DNA of 64,000 nucleotides, taken from contig CP099846.1 in assembly GCA_030062745.1 (NCBI GenBank), forward strand, positions 24,345,701 to 24,409,700. Direction: 5' to 3'. Origin of the DNA: Capitulum mitella (Eukaryota > Arthropoda > Thecostraca > Pollicipedomorpha > Pollicipedidae). Position numbers and translations under genes: made by a program. The notes under the pieces are model-generated. The model had not been told where the DNA came from, made no database searches, and worked only from the letters and a program-made list of their open reading frames with translations. Positions 23,619 through 35,062 of this stretch are shown one piece after another. Numbering within the stretch: the first letter of the stretch is position 1; every line of letters begins with the position of its first letter.

Positions 23619-24950
23619 TTAACCCTTTTCCCGGAGGACTAGACGGTACATATGGTCGATTCCCGACGATTGGGGAGGGGGATTCGGCCCTCCTGAGATC
23701 TCAAGAACTACACGTCCGATTTCATCACAACAAACGGCAATCGATTTGCCATGACGTGAACTACATTTCTGTAAAAAGAGGTTTTCAAAATTTTGGAAGG
23801 GCTGGGTACAGGGGCAAAAAAGTCAGAATGGGACATATTTCTAGACTCATCATAACTCTGTTGTTTATGGACCGATTTTAATTAAGTTGGCATAAATCGA
23901 GAGATTATGAATGTAGGTTTTACTATTGGTCCATACATTTCATATTTTTGGAGAAATTCATGGGCATTTGCAGGGTTTCGAAAAAAGTAGGATTAATTTT
24001 TCAAAAACTGAATTAACAAAAAGTTTAAGACACTTCTTTAGGCTCTACTAGTCATGTTATGCTGAAGAAGAACAAATCGTATTGTACTGTTTGTATAATG
24101 TTAACATAGGGGGTAATAGGGACACGGAAAAGAGGGGACTGTCATGATCACATGTTCATCAGCTTACGACGTTTCACCTTAAATGATCTCCAGTGGCCTC
24201 AGAGTCACTTGGAATGATCTTTGTGTGCATTTCATTTTGTTTGAAAACGTTTCCAATCGTTTAAATTCACTATATTTCCAAAATTCTATGTAATGTTTCC
24301 TATGGTATAGGGTGTGCGCTCTGACATTTTAGGTCATAGCTCCGTTACCCGATCTAATATTAAACTGAAACTTGGTACATAAGTAGAGGGCATACCCTTC
24401 TGCGTCATATATATTCCGGGTTTGCCATTTGGAAAAAAACGCTAGAATTATTACTATGAAACCAAATGTTAACTTTTGAGTTTGACCTGGCCTTACAGTT
24501 TGACCTCAGATTAACAAAATTGTATTTGTAGACTTGCTTAACTATTTACCTATGCATCGATGTAAAGTTTTAAGTTCTGTATTTGTGGACATGCGTAACT
24601 ATTTACCTATGCATCGAAGTAAAGTTTTAAGTTCTGTATTTGTAGACTTGCTTAATTATTTACCTATGCATCGATGTAAAGTTTTAAGTTCCATCTTAAA
24701 AACGCCATTTTTGGCAGCCATTTTCCTTCTTCCCTCAACACGGCTAAAAATGACCTGAGGTGCCTCCCGAAAACGTTCCCTGGCTCCGCCCCTGAGTAAA
24801 TTAGAATTGCGAAATTCTGTAACAGTACGTAGGAAGAATAGCTAGGAAAAATGGCCAAGTTTCGTGAAGCTGCGTTAAAAATCCTGGAATTGGCAAGCAA
24901 AAAATCCGAGGGGTACGGATTCAGTCCCTCCCTACCGGGAAAAGGGCTAA
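23619..24950 (+). mobile_element. PiggyBac-like non-autonomous element, family 2 copy A
   Basis: TTAA at 23619-23622 is followed by CCCTTTTCCCGGAGGACTAG. The right end is CCGGGAAAAGGGCTAA, whose reverse complement starts TTAGCCCTTTTCCCGG, matching the left terminus apart from one decayed TTAA base. About 1.3 kb, no transposase. It aligns with 35782-36992 throughout, and with 10050-11100 in reverse. Confidence 0.78.
24521..24693 (+). repeat. Three tandem 58-bp units inside family 2 copy A
   Basis: TGTATTTGTAGACTTGCT and its variants start at about 24521, 24578 and 24636, each followed by ACCTATGCATCGATGTAAAG. Copy B has only one equivalent unit, so the expansion is specific to copy A. Confidence 0.8.
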
Positions 24951-26090
24951 GCAATTCCTGATTGCGCCCCTGGTTTTGCAGCCAAGTTGTTATGGATATG
25001 AGATATAGAGAAAGCAGCATGCGTCAGTTTGAGAGCCTCACCATCTATATAGCACTGATAGTTTGCGATATTTAGCACCATCTATCTACCGGTGTGTTTG
25101 ACGGCGTCCGACAGGCCGCCAAATCCTCAAACGCTTCAGGGCGGTCGCTGCAGTCAAATCGCCATTGTTACGTCTTTCCGGACCGGAACGTGCTACTTGG
25201 TTTACATAGCCTTGGTTGGATCCTTATAGTTCGTACCGTTCTTTCGTGTTTGGCTGAAGAAGAAAATGTTTTTGCTTATCCTGTGTTGCAAATATTTTCC
25301 ATTGTAACACAAACCAGGCCATTCTAAATTATGACCCTCAGCTATACATCATAATTAGTATTTTTTATGTTTCCGATTTTCTGAGTCTGCGAGTTTGCCG
25401 TTTGGTCGTTTTGTAAGGTTAATCTTGTTTCATTTAACCTACGCAGTTCAGGGGGAGGGTCTGCTTGACCCTCAGTCAGTTCTTTAATGCGTTTTTGAAA
25501 CTCACAGTACCTTTCCAGGAGTAATTAGCGGCACTGAAGTCGTTTCATTTCATTGTATTTTACATTGTTTTATTTCTGTTTTTTATTTTTTATATTTTTT
25601 TTATCGGGACGTAACTTCCTGAAATATTAAGGTTAACTCCGGTGGCCACTGTCTCGCCGCACGTCGAAAGACGTATAACAACGAGCAAGAACCGTGACCT
25701 GACGTGACCTTCGATGACTTGGATGTCTGTCACTTAAAATCGCATCACACACGTATGAAGAGAGTATCTGAACCGCATGGGAGTTTCTAAGACACTCAAA
25801 GCCACCAAACCGACAAAAAAGTTACTGTCGCCAAAGCTATAATATAAGCTATAACATGCGTCCATTTGGCCTCACCTGGCCGAAGATATAACGCGCATAG
25901 TGGACCAAATAGCTCTGTACCAAAAACAAATACTGCTTAACACAGGCTCTGATCCCTAACATCGTCATATCAAACGACTTGGATTAAATTGATAAAAAAT
26001 AAACCTGTTTTAGAAAGACCAAAAAGAAAGCTGTGCAACAGAGTACCATTTTAGGTTCTCATTCACCATTAATTTGAATGTTAAGGGGGA
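24951..26090. other. No supported gene
   Basis: Short frames only. A 77-residue frame at 25094-25327 is not recognisable. Confidence 0.4.
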
Positions 26091-26149
26091 AGGTGTCAAA
26101 TTGCCCCCTCCATGATGGGCTCTGCGGGTGAGAGCGCCTTGACAGGCCA

Positions 26150-26340
26150 AGTTGATGAAGCGCCAGTGGGCCTCATCAGTGATGTTCTGTGTTACTGGCG
26201 CAGCGAAAGGGGGAAGCCGGTGGGCTGGTTAACCCCCAGGCCTGTATTTTTTTGTGAAAATCATTGCACATCGTCTTACCGGCAGCGCTTTTCGTATGAT
26301 TTCAGTTCACACTGAGCCCCCTCCCACTTTAAGAAAATTC
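26150..26340 (+). repeat. Dispersed repeat R3, copy 2
   Basis: Contains CATTGCACATCGTCTTACC and the CGTATGATTTCAGTTCACAC block; homologous to 23430-23618. A GGTTAACCCCC motif lies inside. Confidence 0.5.
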
Positions 26341-27425
26341 AGGCTGCACCCCAGTTCCGTTTTGTTTTTGTCATCAAAGACTGACTGATATTAAACGAGC
26401 TCGAGCCTGAATCACGTTAGATGGCGCCACAAGCAGGAAACAGCTTTCGTTGACGGCGCCACCGGCCGGTGCATCAAGCAGGGACACGGACGTTGCCCTG
26501 GAGCAACGCGAGGATCTCACGTATCGTGAAAACTTTGCCTTTTGCTCATGATGTGGAGACAGAACTTTTCCAGAAGAACGATGAAGTTCCGCAGACTACA
26601 AAAACAAAAATGCTGTTTATGCCTATAAAACCGTAAAAGATAAACATGCGAACTGCATAAAAGGTCACTTTATCGCACTTACGGAAAACCTTTTTTTTGG
26701 AGGGGATATTTGTTTTGTCTGCCGACACTAAGAAGCTTCAGTTTCTCCAGCCTCATGGGTCTCTCACTGGGACACGTATACTTTCCTCCGTGACGCGCTT
26801 ATTTTCATTGCATCTGCTCTCTGAAACTATGAGTATAGAATGTAACGCTAAGCTTGGAGAATCTCGTCGAGGGATAAACGCTTTTTTGTCCCGAATAATT
26901 CGTAATTTTATTCGGGTCGGTGGGAACTTGTGCCAATATCTTACTGAGACTGCATTCTCGCGGCAGGCGTGCTGTAGAATGCCAGCTCACCTCAGCTACA
27001 TTCCTCAAAACCCAGAGCAAACCTTGTTTATTTGGTCACTGCGTTTCTCCCGTACAGCGTACGTTTGTTTATCGATTAATTGGGCATTACCTACCGTTTT
27101 AAAATGAAGGTCAATAGCAACAGTTTTTGACAGAAAATAACTCCGTTGGATCAGATTTCAGCAATGTTTTGTCGACGATCGGTTGTTTGACAATAGCGTG
27201 CCATTTACGCCGTGCGGTGGGTAGTTTTGGGTGGCGATTGAGATCATACGTCTCACAGAGAGGGTGTCGCAATACACCGTGGATGACACTCGTACTTCGG
27301 CGTAATTTGGTCCCCGGGGAGCTTAGCGCTCTGCAAACTGGCGCCAGGGAGCCGAGCTGGATAGTTATGCAGTTAGCTCAACTGCACACTGTCCAGCTCA
27401 TTTCCCGGGAGGCGTTGACGCGCCG
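26341..27425. other. Upstream region of MMAB exons; first exon not identified
   Basis: The MMAB frame stays open upstream of the conserved exon from 27127 without a convincing start. In-frame ATGs lie at 27283 and 27367. No TATA box was assigned. Confidence 0.3.
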
Positions 27426-27429
27426 TTAC

Positions 27430-29260
27430 CACGGGTCTAACACGCATGGCTCCGTACTGTCGCCGTGCCCACAGATTGTGGCCGCCGCTTGTTCACACGC
27501 GGAGACGCTGCCGGCCGGCGCCCGTTCCCCCTCGCCTTCAGACGTCAGTCGCTGCCTCGGCGTGACGTCAGCCCGGTGCAAGCACGCCCCGTCATCAGCG
27601 GGCGGTTTATGTTTCAGCACGGGCCGGCGCCGCCTCGCCGAGGGCAGCCGCCAGTTCCCGGCCATCTACACGCGGACCGGCGACGGCGGCACGTCGGCCA
27701 CGTTCACCGGCGAGCGGCGGCCCAAGGACGACCGCGTGTTCGAGGCGCTGGGCACCGTCGACGAGCTGTCGGCCTCGATCGGGTACGTCCGAGACGCGGG
27801 AGTCGAGCGCCGTCCGCCGCCGCTCCCGCCGGCCCCAGGTGCTCTCGCCCCGTCAGACGCCCCCGCCGTGTCCCTCGGCGGGCCGTCCGTTAGGTCGACC
27901 CAGAAAAACTTCGGCCGACGCACCGACCCGCACTGCCGCGAGTTCAGTCGTTTGGCCGTCTGGCGGTCTTCCCGACTAGCCGCCCCGTTGATTCGCCCTG
28001 GCGGTTCGTCCTTTTAGTCGAGCATGTGAGGTGGGTCCCCGCACTGATGCCGACCGACTGGGGACGGTCGCCTCAGCCAGACGTCTAACCTATGGCCCCA
28101 GCCCTGTTTTCTAGCCTGACATTTGCTCCGACGTCCGGAGGTCGACGCGAGCCGCGCCGCACCTCCGCCTCGCCCCCGCGTCACGGCCACGCCCACCCCC
28201 AGCGCCCACAGCAAGCTCTGTTCGTCTCGCACTGCGCCTGGTCGTCTCTCAGTCTCGGCGGACGAAAATTGCACCCTTCCGGGGTTTCTCCCGAGCGACA
28301 GCGGCCATTCAGCCGGTGCCCGGGCCGGACGGGAGCCGCCGGCCCCGTCCGAATCGGCGGCGCTGCGGCAGGTGTCCCGCGACCTCCGGCCCTGGGGGTC
28401 CCGGGCAATCGCGGGCCACGTTCGGACGCCAGTTGCGTCGGCCGTTCAGGCTGCAGATCCGGAAAGGCGCCGTCTCCTGAAGGCGATAGAAATGGCTGGA
28501 CTGAATTTTAGCGGGCGGTGGCTGCTTTTCGGGATATTTTGGCTGCATACAGGATATATGTGAGGTGTGTTATTCCCCCTGGACTGAGTAAAAATTACGT
28601 TTCATTGCATTCCTCCTGAAAACGCATTTCCTGCGGTTTTTCATCGAACGCTTGTTTTAGTTTGAGGTAAATGGAAATGCTTGTGTGGAAATTGCATTGC
28701 GGTAACAGCGGATAATGGCTATCACGCGACAATTTCTCCAAATTATCGCCATGTTCATGGCGCTCACATGTCTTCAACGCGCGCGAGTTGACCGGAATTG
28801 GTCGTTCATTTCCACTTGAATCGTGCCGTGCCGTCTGCGCCGCCGAACAATGGCCGATTGTGCCCCGCGCCTCCGCCAGAGGGCTATTCCCTGTCAGCAG
28901 CAGATTGAGCGGCCGCCGACAGGCCTCCTCGACCTGCGCCGTCCCGTTGCCGGGCCGGGCTCGCGGCGTCTGCAGCCCGGCCGGCGGCGCCCTCGCCGGC
29001 CATTACGGCGCCACGCCCGGACGGCCGCCTCTCCGCCGCCGGGCCGGGAACCGCGACCCCGGGCCGGGCCGAGAGGCAGCGGCCGGCCGCGACTCGGCGC
29101 GGGACCACCTGACGGCAATGCGAAGGGCCTTGGTGAAGGAAGTTGGCCCCGGGCTTTTTAGCGTCCACAGAGCACAAAATGCCCGGAGGTGCCTCCGCCA
29201 CCGGCTGGGAACTTGGTGGGCTGGCTTCCGCGCTCGGATGTACGTCCATTAGAGGGGAAA
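27430..29260. other. GC- and CpG-rich island around MMAB exon and into its intron
   Basis: CpG density is far above the window average here, especially at 28120-28460 and 28820-29130. Long open frames appear on several strands, but this follows from the lack of AT-rich stop codons and none matches a protein I know. Probably a CpG island, perhaps with regulatory sequence of MMAB. Confidence 0.4.
27618..27782 (+). CDS. MMAB: MMAB exon: N-terminal half of ATP:cob(I)alamin adenosyltransferase
   Basis: The product adenosylates cob(I)alamin with ATP to make the cofactor of methylmalonyl-CoA mutase in the mitochondrial matrix (PduO-type family). This exon encodes [20 protein letters not shown], then [21 protein letters not shown]. 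The TRTGDGGT loop is the family's ATP-binding motif and the GTVDEL stretch is diagnostic. The donor G|GTACGT follows base 27782 and leaves phase 2, completed by the first base of the exon at 30993. For the 5' border I favour the acceptor TTTATGTTTCAG ending at 27617. However, the frame is open further upstream and reads GGLCFST, a mitochondrial-presequence-like segment, so a longer exon starting near 27554, 27570 or an ATG at 27283/27367 is possible. Very GC-rich codon use. Assignment of the family is firm; the 5' boundary is not. Confidence 0.85.
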
Positions 29261-30109
29261 TTTATTGGAGGAAGTTCGCCCGTCGGTTGCCGGCAGGCGG
29301 TAGTCTCTTTTCCAGAGGAGCCGTGCTTGCAAACGCTGTTTCATGCCCGGGTTTGCAGGGTGCCGTGGTCAGATAACAGGGAAGATATTGGCAATGTTGT
29401 GCTGTTGCCCTCATCAGGAGTATTACGTGCCTCCCTCGTTCCGGCCAGCGGCATTTCCAGCTGTCGTCAGCCGTCAAAGTGAGATTGTTCAGTGGCACTG
29501 AAGTTGATTTATTGCGACGGTTCATCGCCATATGCGTCACGGATCGGGAACTAGTGGCGTCGCGATTGGAACTAACTTTGCGGTTAGAAGTTCTATTTGC
29601 TGTCCACCGAGCTTGCGAGACCAGCTTGGGGACTTCGACAACTGACGATAGGTGGAGATCCCTGTGGCCGGATCGTTGGTGATGAGTCTTCAGGCGAGGA
29701 CAACCGTCCTAAAATTGTTGACTCCGTGTAGCCTACCTCGTCAAAACATTTTGTAAGACTGTCATGGAAAATATTTGGCGTCATATTTTCGTATGCGCCT
29801 TCACGGCTGTCAAAATACTTTGAAATAAATCATGCGTTGCGTCGTAGACAGATCTGTGGTTGGCAGTCATGCGCCAATGTTTTCACTAATATCGTGCGCT
29901 GCCATTTTCCGCGTATAGTACGTTTTGACTTCCTATCGCTGAATTCACGTAAAACCTTGAAAACAGACCGTGCTTAAAATGGCTGGTTTTGTTTTTTATG
30001 CATCCTTCATGTCTTATCAGGATGTTTAGTCAGACTGTAAAAGTTTTTGTAATGCCTTGCGTCCCTTTAGACCATCGTGCGTCGTCTGACGTTCTGTGAA
30101 GCATTGTCC

Positions 30110-30960
30110 AGCACCTTGCGTTTCCCGTCCAGCTCCCGTCTGATTCCTCCGGTTCCGTCTGAATTTTTGCCCCGTCTTCCTCTTCCTGTCCCGTCTGACT
30201 ATCCGTGTCCCTTCTAACTCTCCTTGTCCCGTCTAACTCTCTGTTTCTCCTGACTCTCTCTGTCCTGTCTGACTCCCCCTGCCCTACTAACTCTCCGTGT
30301 CCTGTTTAACTCCCTGTCCCGTCTGACTGCCTGCCCGTCTAACTCCCTGTCCCGTCTGACTCCCTGTGCCGTCTGATTCCATGTCCCGTCTGACTCCCTA
30401 TCCCGTCTGACTCTCCCTGTGCCGTCCGACTCCATGTCCCGTCTGACTGTCCCATCTCCCTGCGCTAGCTGACTATCTGTCCCGTCTGACTCTCCCTGTC
30501 CCGTCTGACTCTCCCCGTCCCGTCTGACCCTCCCCGTCCCGTCTGACTCCCTGTCTCGGCTGACTCTCCCTGTCCCGTCTGACGCTCTGTCCGGTCTGAC
30601 CCTCCCCGTCCCGTCTGACTCCCTGTCTCGTCTGACTCCCTGTCTCGTCTGACGCTCTGTCCGGTCTGACCCTCCCCCTCCGGTGCGTCCCGTGTGCCCC
30701 TCCCTGTCCCGTAGTGCCCCTCCCTGTCTCGTCTGACTCCCTGTCTCGTCTGACTCTCCCTGTCTCGTCTAACGCCCTGTCCGGTCTGACCCTCCCCCTC
30801 CGGTGCGTCCCGTGTGCCCCTCCCTGTCCGGTAGTGCCCCTCCCTGTCTCGTCTGACTCCCTGTCTCGTCTGGTTCTCCTTGTCTCGTCTAACGCCCTGT
30901 CCGGTCTGACCCTCCCCGTCCGGTGCGTCCCGTGTGCCCCTCCCTGTTCCGTCTGGCTTT
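30110..30960 (+). repeat. Intronic minisatellite, pyrimidine-rich
   Basis: A degenerate unit of about 19-20 bp built on CCCGTCTGACTCCCTGTC repeats for some 850 bp, with higher-order blocks. A block with CTCCGGTGCGTCCCGTGTGC recurs near 30677, 30797 and (variant) 30917. The plus strand is strongly pyrimidine-rich. The array ends about 30 bases before the acceptor of the second MMAB exon. It accounts for the repetitive frames on both strands here; none of these is a gene. Confidence 0.9.
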
Positions 30961-30992
30961 CGCTGTCCCCTGTGACGATCCGGTGCCGGCAG

Positions 30993-31227
30993 GCTGGCGC
31001 GGGTGCTGGCGCGGGACGCCGGCCACCCGTACGTGGAGCGGCTGGAACGGCTCCAGTGCGCCCTGCAGGACGTCGGCTCGCTGGTGGCCACGCCGCGTTC
31101 CTCGGCGCGGCCGGCGCACGTGCGGCGCGCCGGCGACGCCGTGCCGCCCGCTTGGGTCGCCGAGCTCGAGCAGTGGATCGACGAGTACACCTGCGAGCTG
31201 GCGCCGCTCGACAGCTTCATCCTGCCG
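30993..31227 (+). CDS. MMAB: MMAB exon: central part of the adenosyltransferase
   Basis: After the acceptor GGTGCCGGCAG (ending 30992) the exon begins with one base completing the Gly codon split from exon 27618-27782. It then reads LARVLARDAGHPYVERLERL, QCALQDVGSLVATPRSSARP, and later VAELEQWIDEYTCELAPLDS followed by FILP. The LQ-x-ALQDVGS-x-VATP block and ELEQWID are hallmark PduO-family helices of the trimeric enzyme. It ends at CTGCCG|GTAGGG, phase 0. The expected next segment (Ser-Gly-Gly loop, then the Arg-rich helix that binds the ATP phosphates) is not in the downstream sequence I can read, so the last exon or exons lie beyond the window, in an unrecognised place, or are lost. GC3 is near saturation. 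Confidence 0.87.
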
Positions 31228-31229
31228 GT

Positions 31230-33000
31230 AGGGCCGGCCGCCGGCGCCGCGCGGGCGTGAAATGAACGCCGCCGCCCGGCTGTTTACGATGTTGGCGTGG
31301 CGGGTGGAGTCGGGTTTCGCGCTGCCGGTAGCGCCCGCGGAAAGGTGTTTTCGGTGCTTGTTGATTATATTCGGGAGTGGGAGGTTTCCTGGCGTCGGTA
31401 GACCGCCGCGGGCGTTTGGAACTGCGTTTTTGGATGTGAAAGGCTTGAACTCGTGACTCACGAAGCGTCTGGGTTGTATCGGTGAAAATGTGGAAGAAAA
31501 GGCGGTGTTGCCTAACAGAGAGCGATCCTTAAGGTTGGCTTTCTGGAAGCCCGGGGAACATGGGGCCAACCTGAATTGCTGACTGCCTGGACGGCCGGAG
31601 TCTGGCGTGGGTTTCGCCCCGCATTAGCAGCAGCTTATGTGGGGCCGAATCGGCACGGAGTCGTCACCGAGCTGATGCCAATTCTGCCGAGTCAATAGCA
31701 CGCTGCGGCGGGGACTCCCGCGACCTGAGCCCAGACACCTGATCGTGTCGTCGGCGGTGGCCGGCGCGTAATGACGGTGGCCGACGGCTGCCTGCGGGCC
31801 GGCCGCCGCAGCGCCTGGGCCTGTACTCGCCGGGCCGCCGGCTGCCGGGTCGGGGGTCCGGGCCGCAGCGCCCCGCGGGACCCCCTCCGTCCCTCCCGAT
31901 CCGTCGCTACGTGTCGGGGCGGCCGGCTCCCACGCCACGGCCGAATGGGGAGGCTTGGGAAGCGCGTGCGACCGGTCAGCGGCCGGCCCCGCCTTCCCTG
32001 AGGGTTCAGACGCCCGACAAACACCTAGCGCGTGCTGGGGAACGGCGATTAGGTGCAGATTAGGTCCTGTGTTTGCTGCTTACTCGCCCGGTTGCCTCTC
32101 GCGTGAGAAAGTGGTCGCTGCCCCTGGCCTGCGAGCCGCGTGTGAAGAGCTGCTCCGTGTTTGCGCCGGGGGTAGACGGCGCGTAATGGCCGCCGGCGCC
32201 GGTGGCTCCGCGGCCCACGTGCCGTCTGTCGCGAAATGGGCCTCGCTGACGGCGTCGGTATCGGGCCACGAGATCACTGGAGCGTGCGTGGTTCGTCCAC
32301 ACGATCGTGCGGATTTTTTTTTGCGGACGATGATCACGTCGTGCCACTGCGTGCCAGTCGACTATTTCTTCGCCCGTTTTGTCGGAACCATCCCTTTGCC
32401 CTGAAGAGGACATCTCGTATCCTCGCTGGCTCCGTGCGAACTCGCAGTATCGTCGCACGGCCGCGCAGCCGGGTCTTCCCAGCACAGCGTGCTCTCCCGG
32501 CCGCGGGCTCCGTTCCCCGGACGAGACGGCCGGGGCCGACCGGCGGCCGCCATCTCCGGGGTCCCTGACCCGGCGTCCGGAGGCGCGGGCACGCGACCGT
32601 CTCCGGGGCCGGCGCTCCGTCCGGCATCGATTGCGGCTGCACGAGGCCGGCCGGCCGGCCTTGCGCGAACGCCGGCAAAAAGACGGCCGCCGCAGTGCAC
32701 CGGCACGCGACCGCCGCCGCCCGGCGGCCCCGCGGCCGCCGCCTGTTGCCGCTGTTGCCGCCGCGGCCGCCGCCGGCGGCGACCGACGCATGCTGATGGG
32801 GCGCCGGCTGGCCGACGGTCGGCGGTCGCCGGCCGGCGCGTGCCGCCGCCCGGTCGGACGCGCGCGGAATGCGGTTCATATCGGTCGCGGAGCGGTGTCG
32901 GGCGGCGGCCGGCGGCGCGGCGTCGTGAGCAGCCGTGCCGCCTCCGCGTGTTCGTGATTTACGCGCCGGGCAGTGCGGGAGGGAGCGGTGTCGAAAGGCT
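31230..33000. other. GC-rich region downstream of MMAB exon; no exon resolved
   Basis: Strongly CpG-rich (most extreme at 32520-32930). Frames are open on many strands for compositional reasons. I looked for the MMAB C-terminal blocks (CRAVCRRAERR-like and LSDYLF-like) and did not find them. A GGCGCGTAATG motif occurs at about 31767 and 32177. Confidence 0.4.
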
Positions 33001-33484
33001 GCTGGCGGTCTCGGACTCCCGTTGAGTTTTGTGACGACGTTTTGAGCGGTATCGGCGACCTTCGCTTCACATCTGGAAACGGCCCGTAATCTGCTCCATT
33101 TTGGTGTTGTTCCTTTGTGGGTGGATTGGAACGCAGTCGCCACGGGATATATCAGCGTTAGTTTTGTCGTGCTTTCAGCGTTCAGGCTCGTCGATCACTT
33201 TGAACGCTCCCATTTATTGCAATATCCCGTTTAAAGAGCTTTAGCACGGGCGACCACTCAAACATCTGTTGAGCATGGAGAGATCTTGGTTTGGGTTACA
33301 ACCCGACGTGCGTGCTGTTTCTGAACACGACTGGTTTCCGCAGTTCCTCTGACCTCCGTTTCGGTCTCTGGGAACAATCTCTGCACGTAGGATTTGTAAG
33401 GGACAACTACGACTCTTCTCGCGTTTCAGCCTTCGAACGTTGTTTCTCCGGGCCAAGCGGAAGCACAGAATCGTAATGACGTAA

Positions 33485-35058
33485 CACGCTTTGACATAAA
33501 AATGCAGGACAAACTCATTTCACTTTGTCTGGCCCAACTCATCAACACCAGCACGACATAATGAATCACAAGGAAATTTCCGCGACCTGATCATACCAAA
33601 TATCGCTGGCATAAGTTCAAAGTCAGAAGTATTGTCGTCCTTTTCCAACGTTGATCCCCTCCCCCCGTTCACGTCTCACTAAACGTTATTGTTCCAACTG
33701 TGAAACCGAAGGAAAGGAAGAAGTAGGACTACAGTGGAGTTGACCCTGGGAAACTTATTAGGTACTTGACACATATACGCTGGGACCAAGACCAAGACCA
33801 AAACATTCTCACAACAACAGAACAATTCTTTCATTTTGTCACTGGCTGCGGCGGCTGAAGCCACACCCATGAAAACTAACCGCATCAGACCGAAAGTCAA
33901 ACGATGGTTATTATGTAAGCTTGAGAACAATACACGACGAAGACACAGACTTTTTAGACAGGCACAAAAACGACAGACTGCTCACGACTGGAACATGTGG
34001 CGACAACAACATAACAAAGCAACAAACTTGAACAGACGGTTGTGCGTGCACATATTAATAGACAGTTAAGCAAGCTTGTTGAAAAGAAACGTAACAGCCG
34101 TAAGTACGATCATAATTACAAAAAAGTATGATAGGCCGGACAAGTAACGCTGCCACACCTATTGTGACCCCCGGCGGCGAGACAACTACAGGCGACAATA
34201 GAAAAGCCAACTTAAACACGTTTGCGTCACAAACGGAACTTGACAACAACATACTCAACGCACCTGACGAAAAACGAAGACAGCCAATTCCCGCTCCAGA
34301 AGACATAGGAACTACTGAGGCCGAAGTACTACGGTCTTTGATTCTTAGGATGCAGATACATAAAGTGGTTCGGACAATCTCGGCGCCGAAATGATGAAAC
34401 TTATTGCGATTCTCCTAGGAAAATCTCTTCGTTTTTTTTTTAACAAATCGCTGAGTCTTGGTACGTTTTCGTGGTCATCGCAAGTAGCTACAGTAGTACC
34501 CATATTAAAAAATAACGGCTCGGCCTTAGACCCTCATAAATATCATCCCACTAGTATACTACCTTTCTTGACAACTTTTTTGTGTTCGTTTTTTTTGTTT
34601 GTTTTTTTTTGTGTTTGGAAAGTTCGTGTTTGACCGCATTTACGGTCATTTCACAACTTTTCAGCTTTTCACCGAAAAACAATGCTGTTGTCGTCCACCC
34701 CATAGTACGCAGCTTCAGCTATTGCCCTTGTAGCCTTTACAAATTTCTCGACGGACCCAACGGCAGTTTTTCTAGACATTTCGAAATACTTTGACAAGGT
34801 ATGGCACGACAAACTAAATACAAATGTATATGCCTTCTTTCACCCGGTGAAGTCCTCTCTTGACTAAAATCTTATTGAACAAGTAGATGACGGAAAGCTA
34901 AACTTGGAGATGCCGAATCAAGGACAATTCTTGGAGATACAGTCTAGTACATGCGGGATGCGCTCAGGGCTCGGTGTTAGGATCCTTACTTGCATTGCTT
35001 TAGTTAGATGTACTAGCTTGACCAGACAGCAAGCGACACTTTTCCTCACCGATGACAC
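33485..35058 (+). mobile_element. CR1/Jockey-group LINE, piece 1 (endonuclease end and reverse transcriptase)
   Basis: With frameshifts the piece reads collinearly as a non-LTR retrotransposon ORF2. First comes the end of the endonuclease (LSSFSNVDPLPPF, about 33635), then the linker with RIRPKVKRWLLCKLE and HRLFRQAQKRQTAHDWNMW (33870-34010). The reverse transcriptase follows: FNKSLSLGTFSWSSQVATVV and PILKNNG..DPHKYHPTSIL (34440-34570), FDRIYGHF then RPPHSTQLQLL, then DISK-like and FDKVWHD-like blocks in shifted frames. It ends at LFLTDDT, the relic of the FADD catalytic box, directly at the insertion point of the next element. 5'-truncated and inactive. The catalytic box has Thr in place of Ala before DD. 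Confidence 0.8.
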
Positions 35059-35062
35059 ATAT

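Noticed and set aside
27127-28017. Single 296-residue protein including the MMAB block
   Set aside because: Past 27782 the frame loses all similarity to the family, and the correct continuation is at 30993 after a consensus donor; the frame begins with TTG, not ATG.
28823-28900. CRAVCAAEQW resembling the missing MMAB helix
   Set aside because: Lies upstream of the second MMAB exon, is short, and lacks the following conserved Arg residues; treated as coincidence.
30465-31220. 251-residue Gly/Arg/Thr-rich minus-strand frame
   Set aside because: Encoded by the intronic minisatellite and the antisense of the MMAB exon.
32379-33143. Long Arg/Pro/Ala-rich frames on both strands near 32.4-33.1 kb
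   Set aside because: Compositional; not MMAB C-terminus and no recognisable family.
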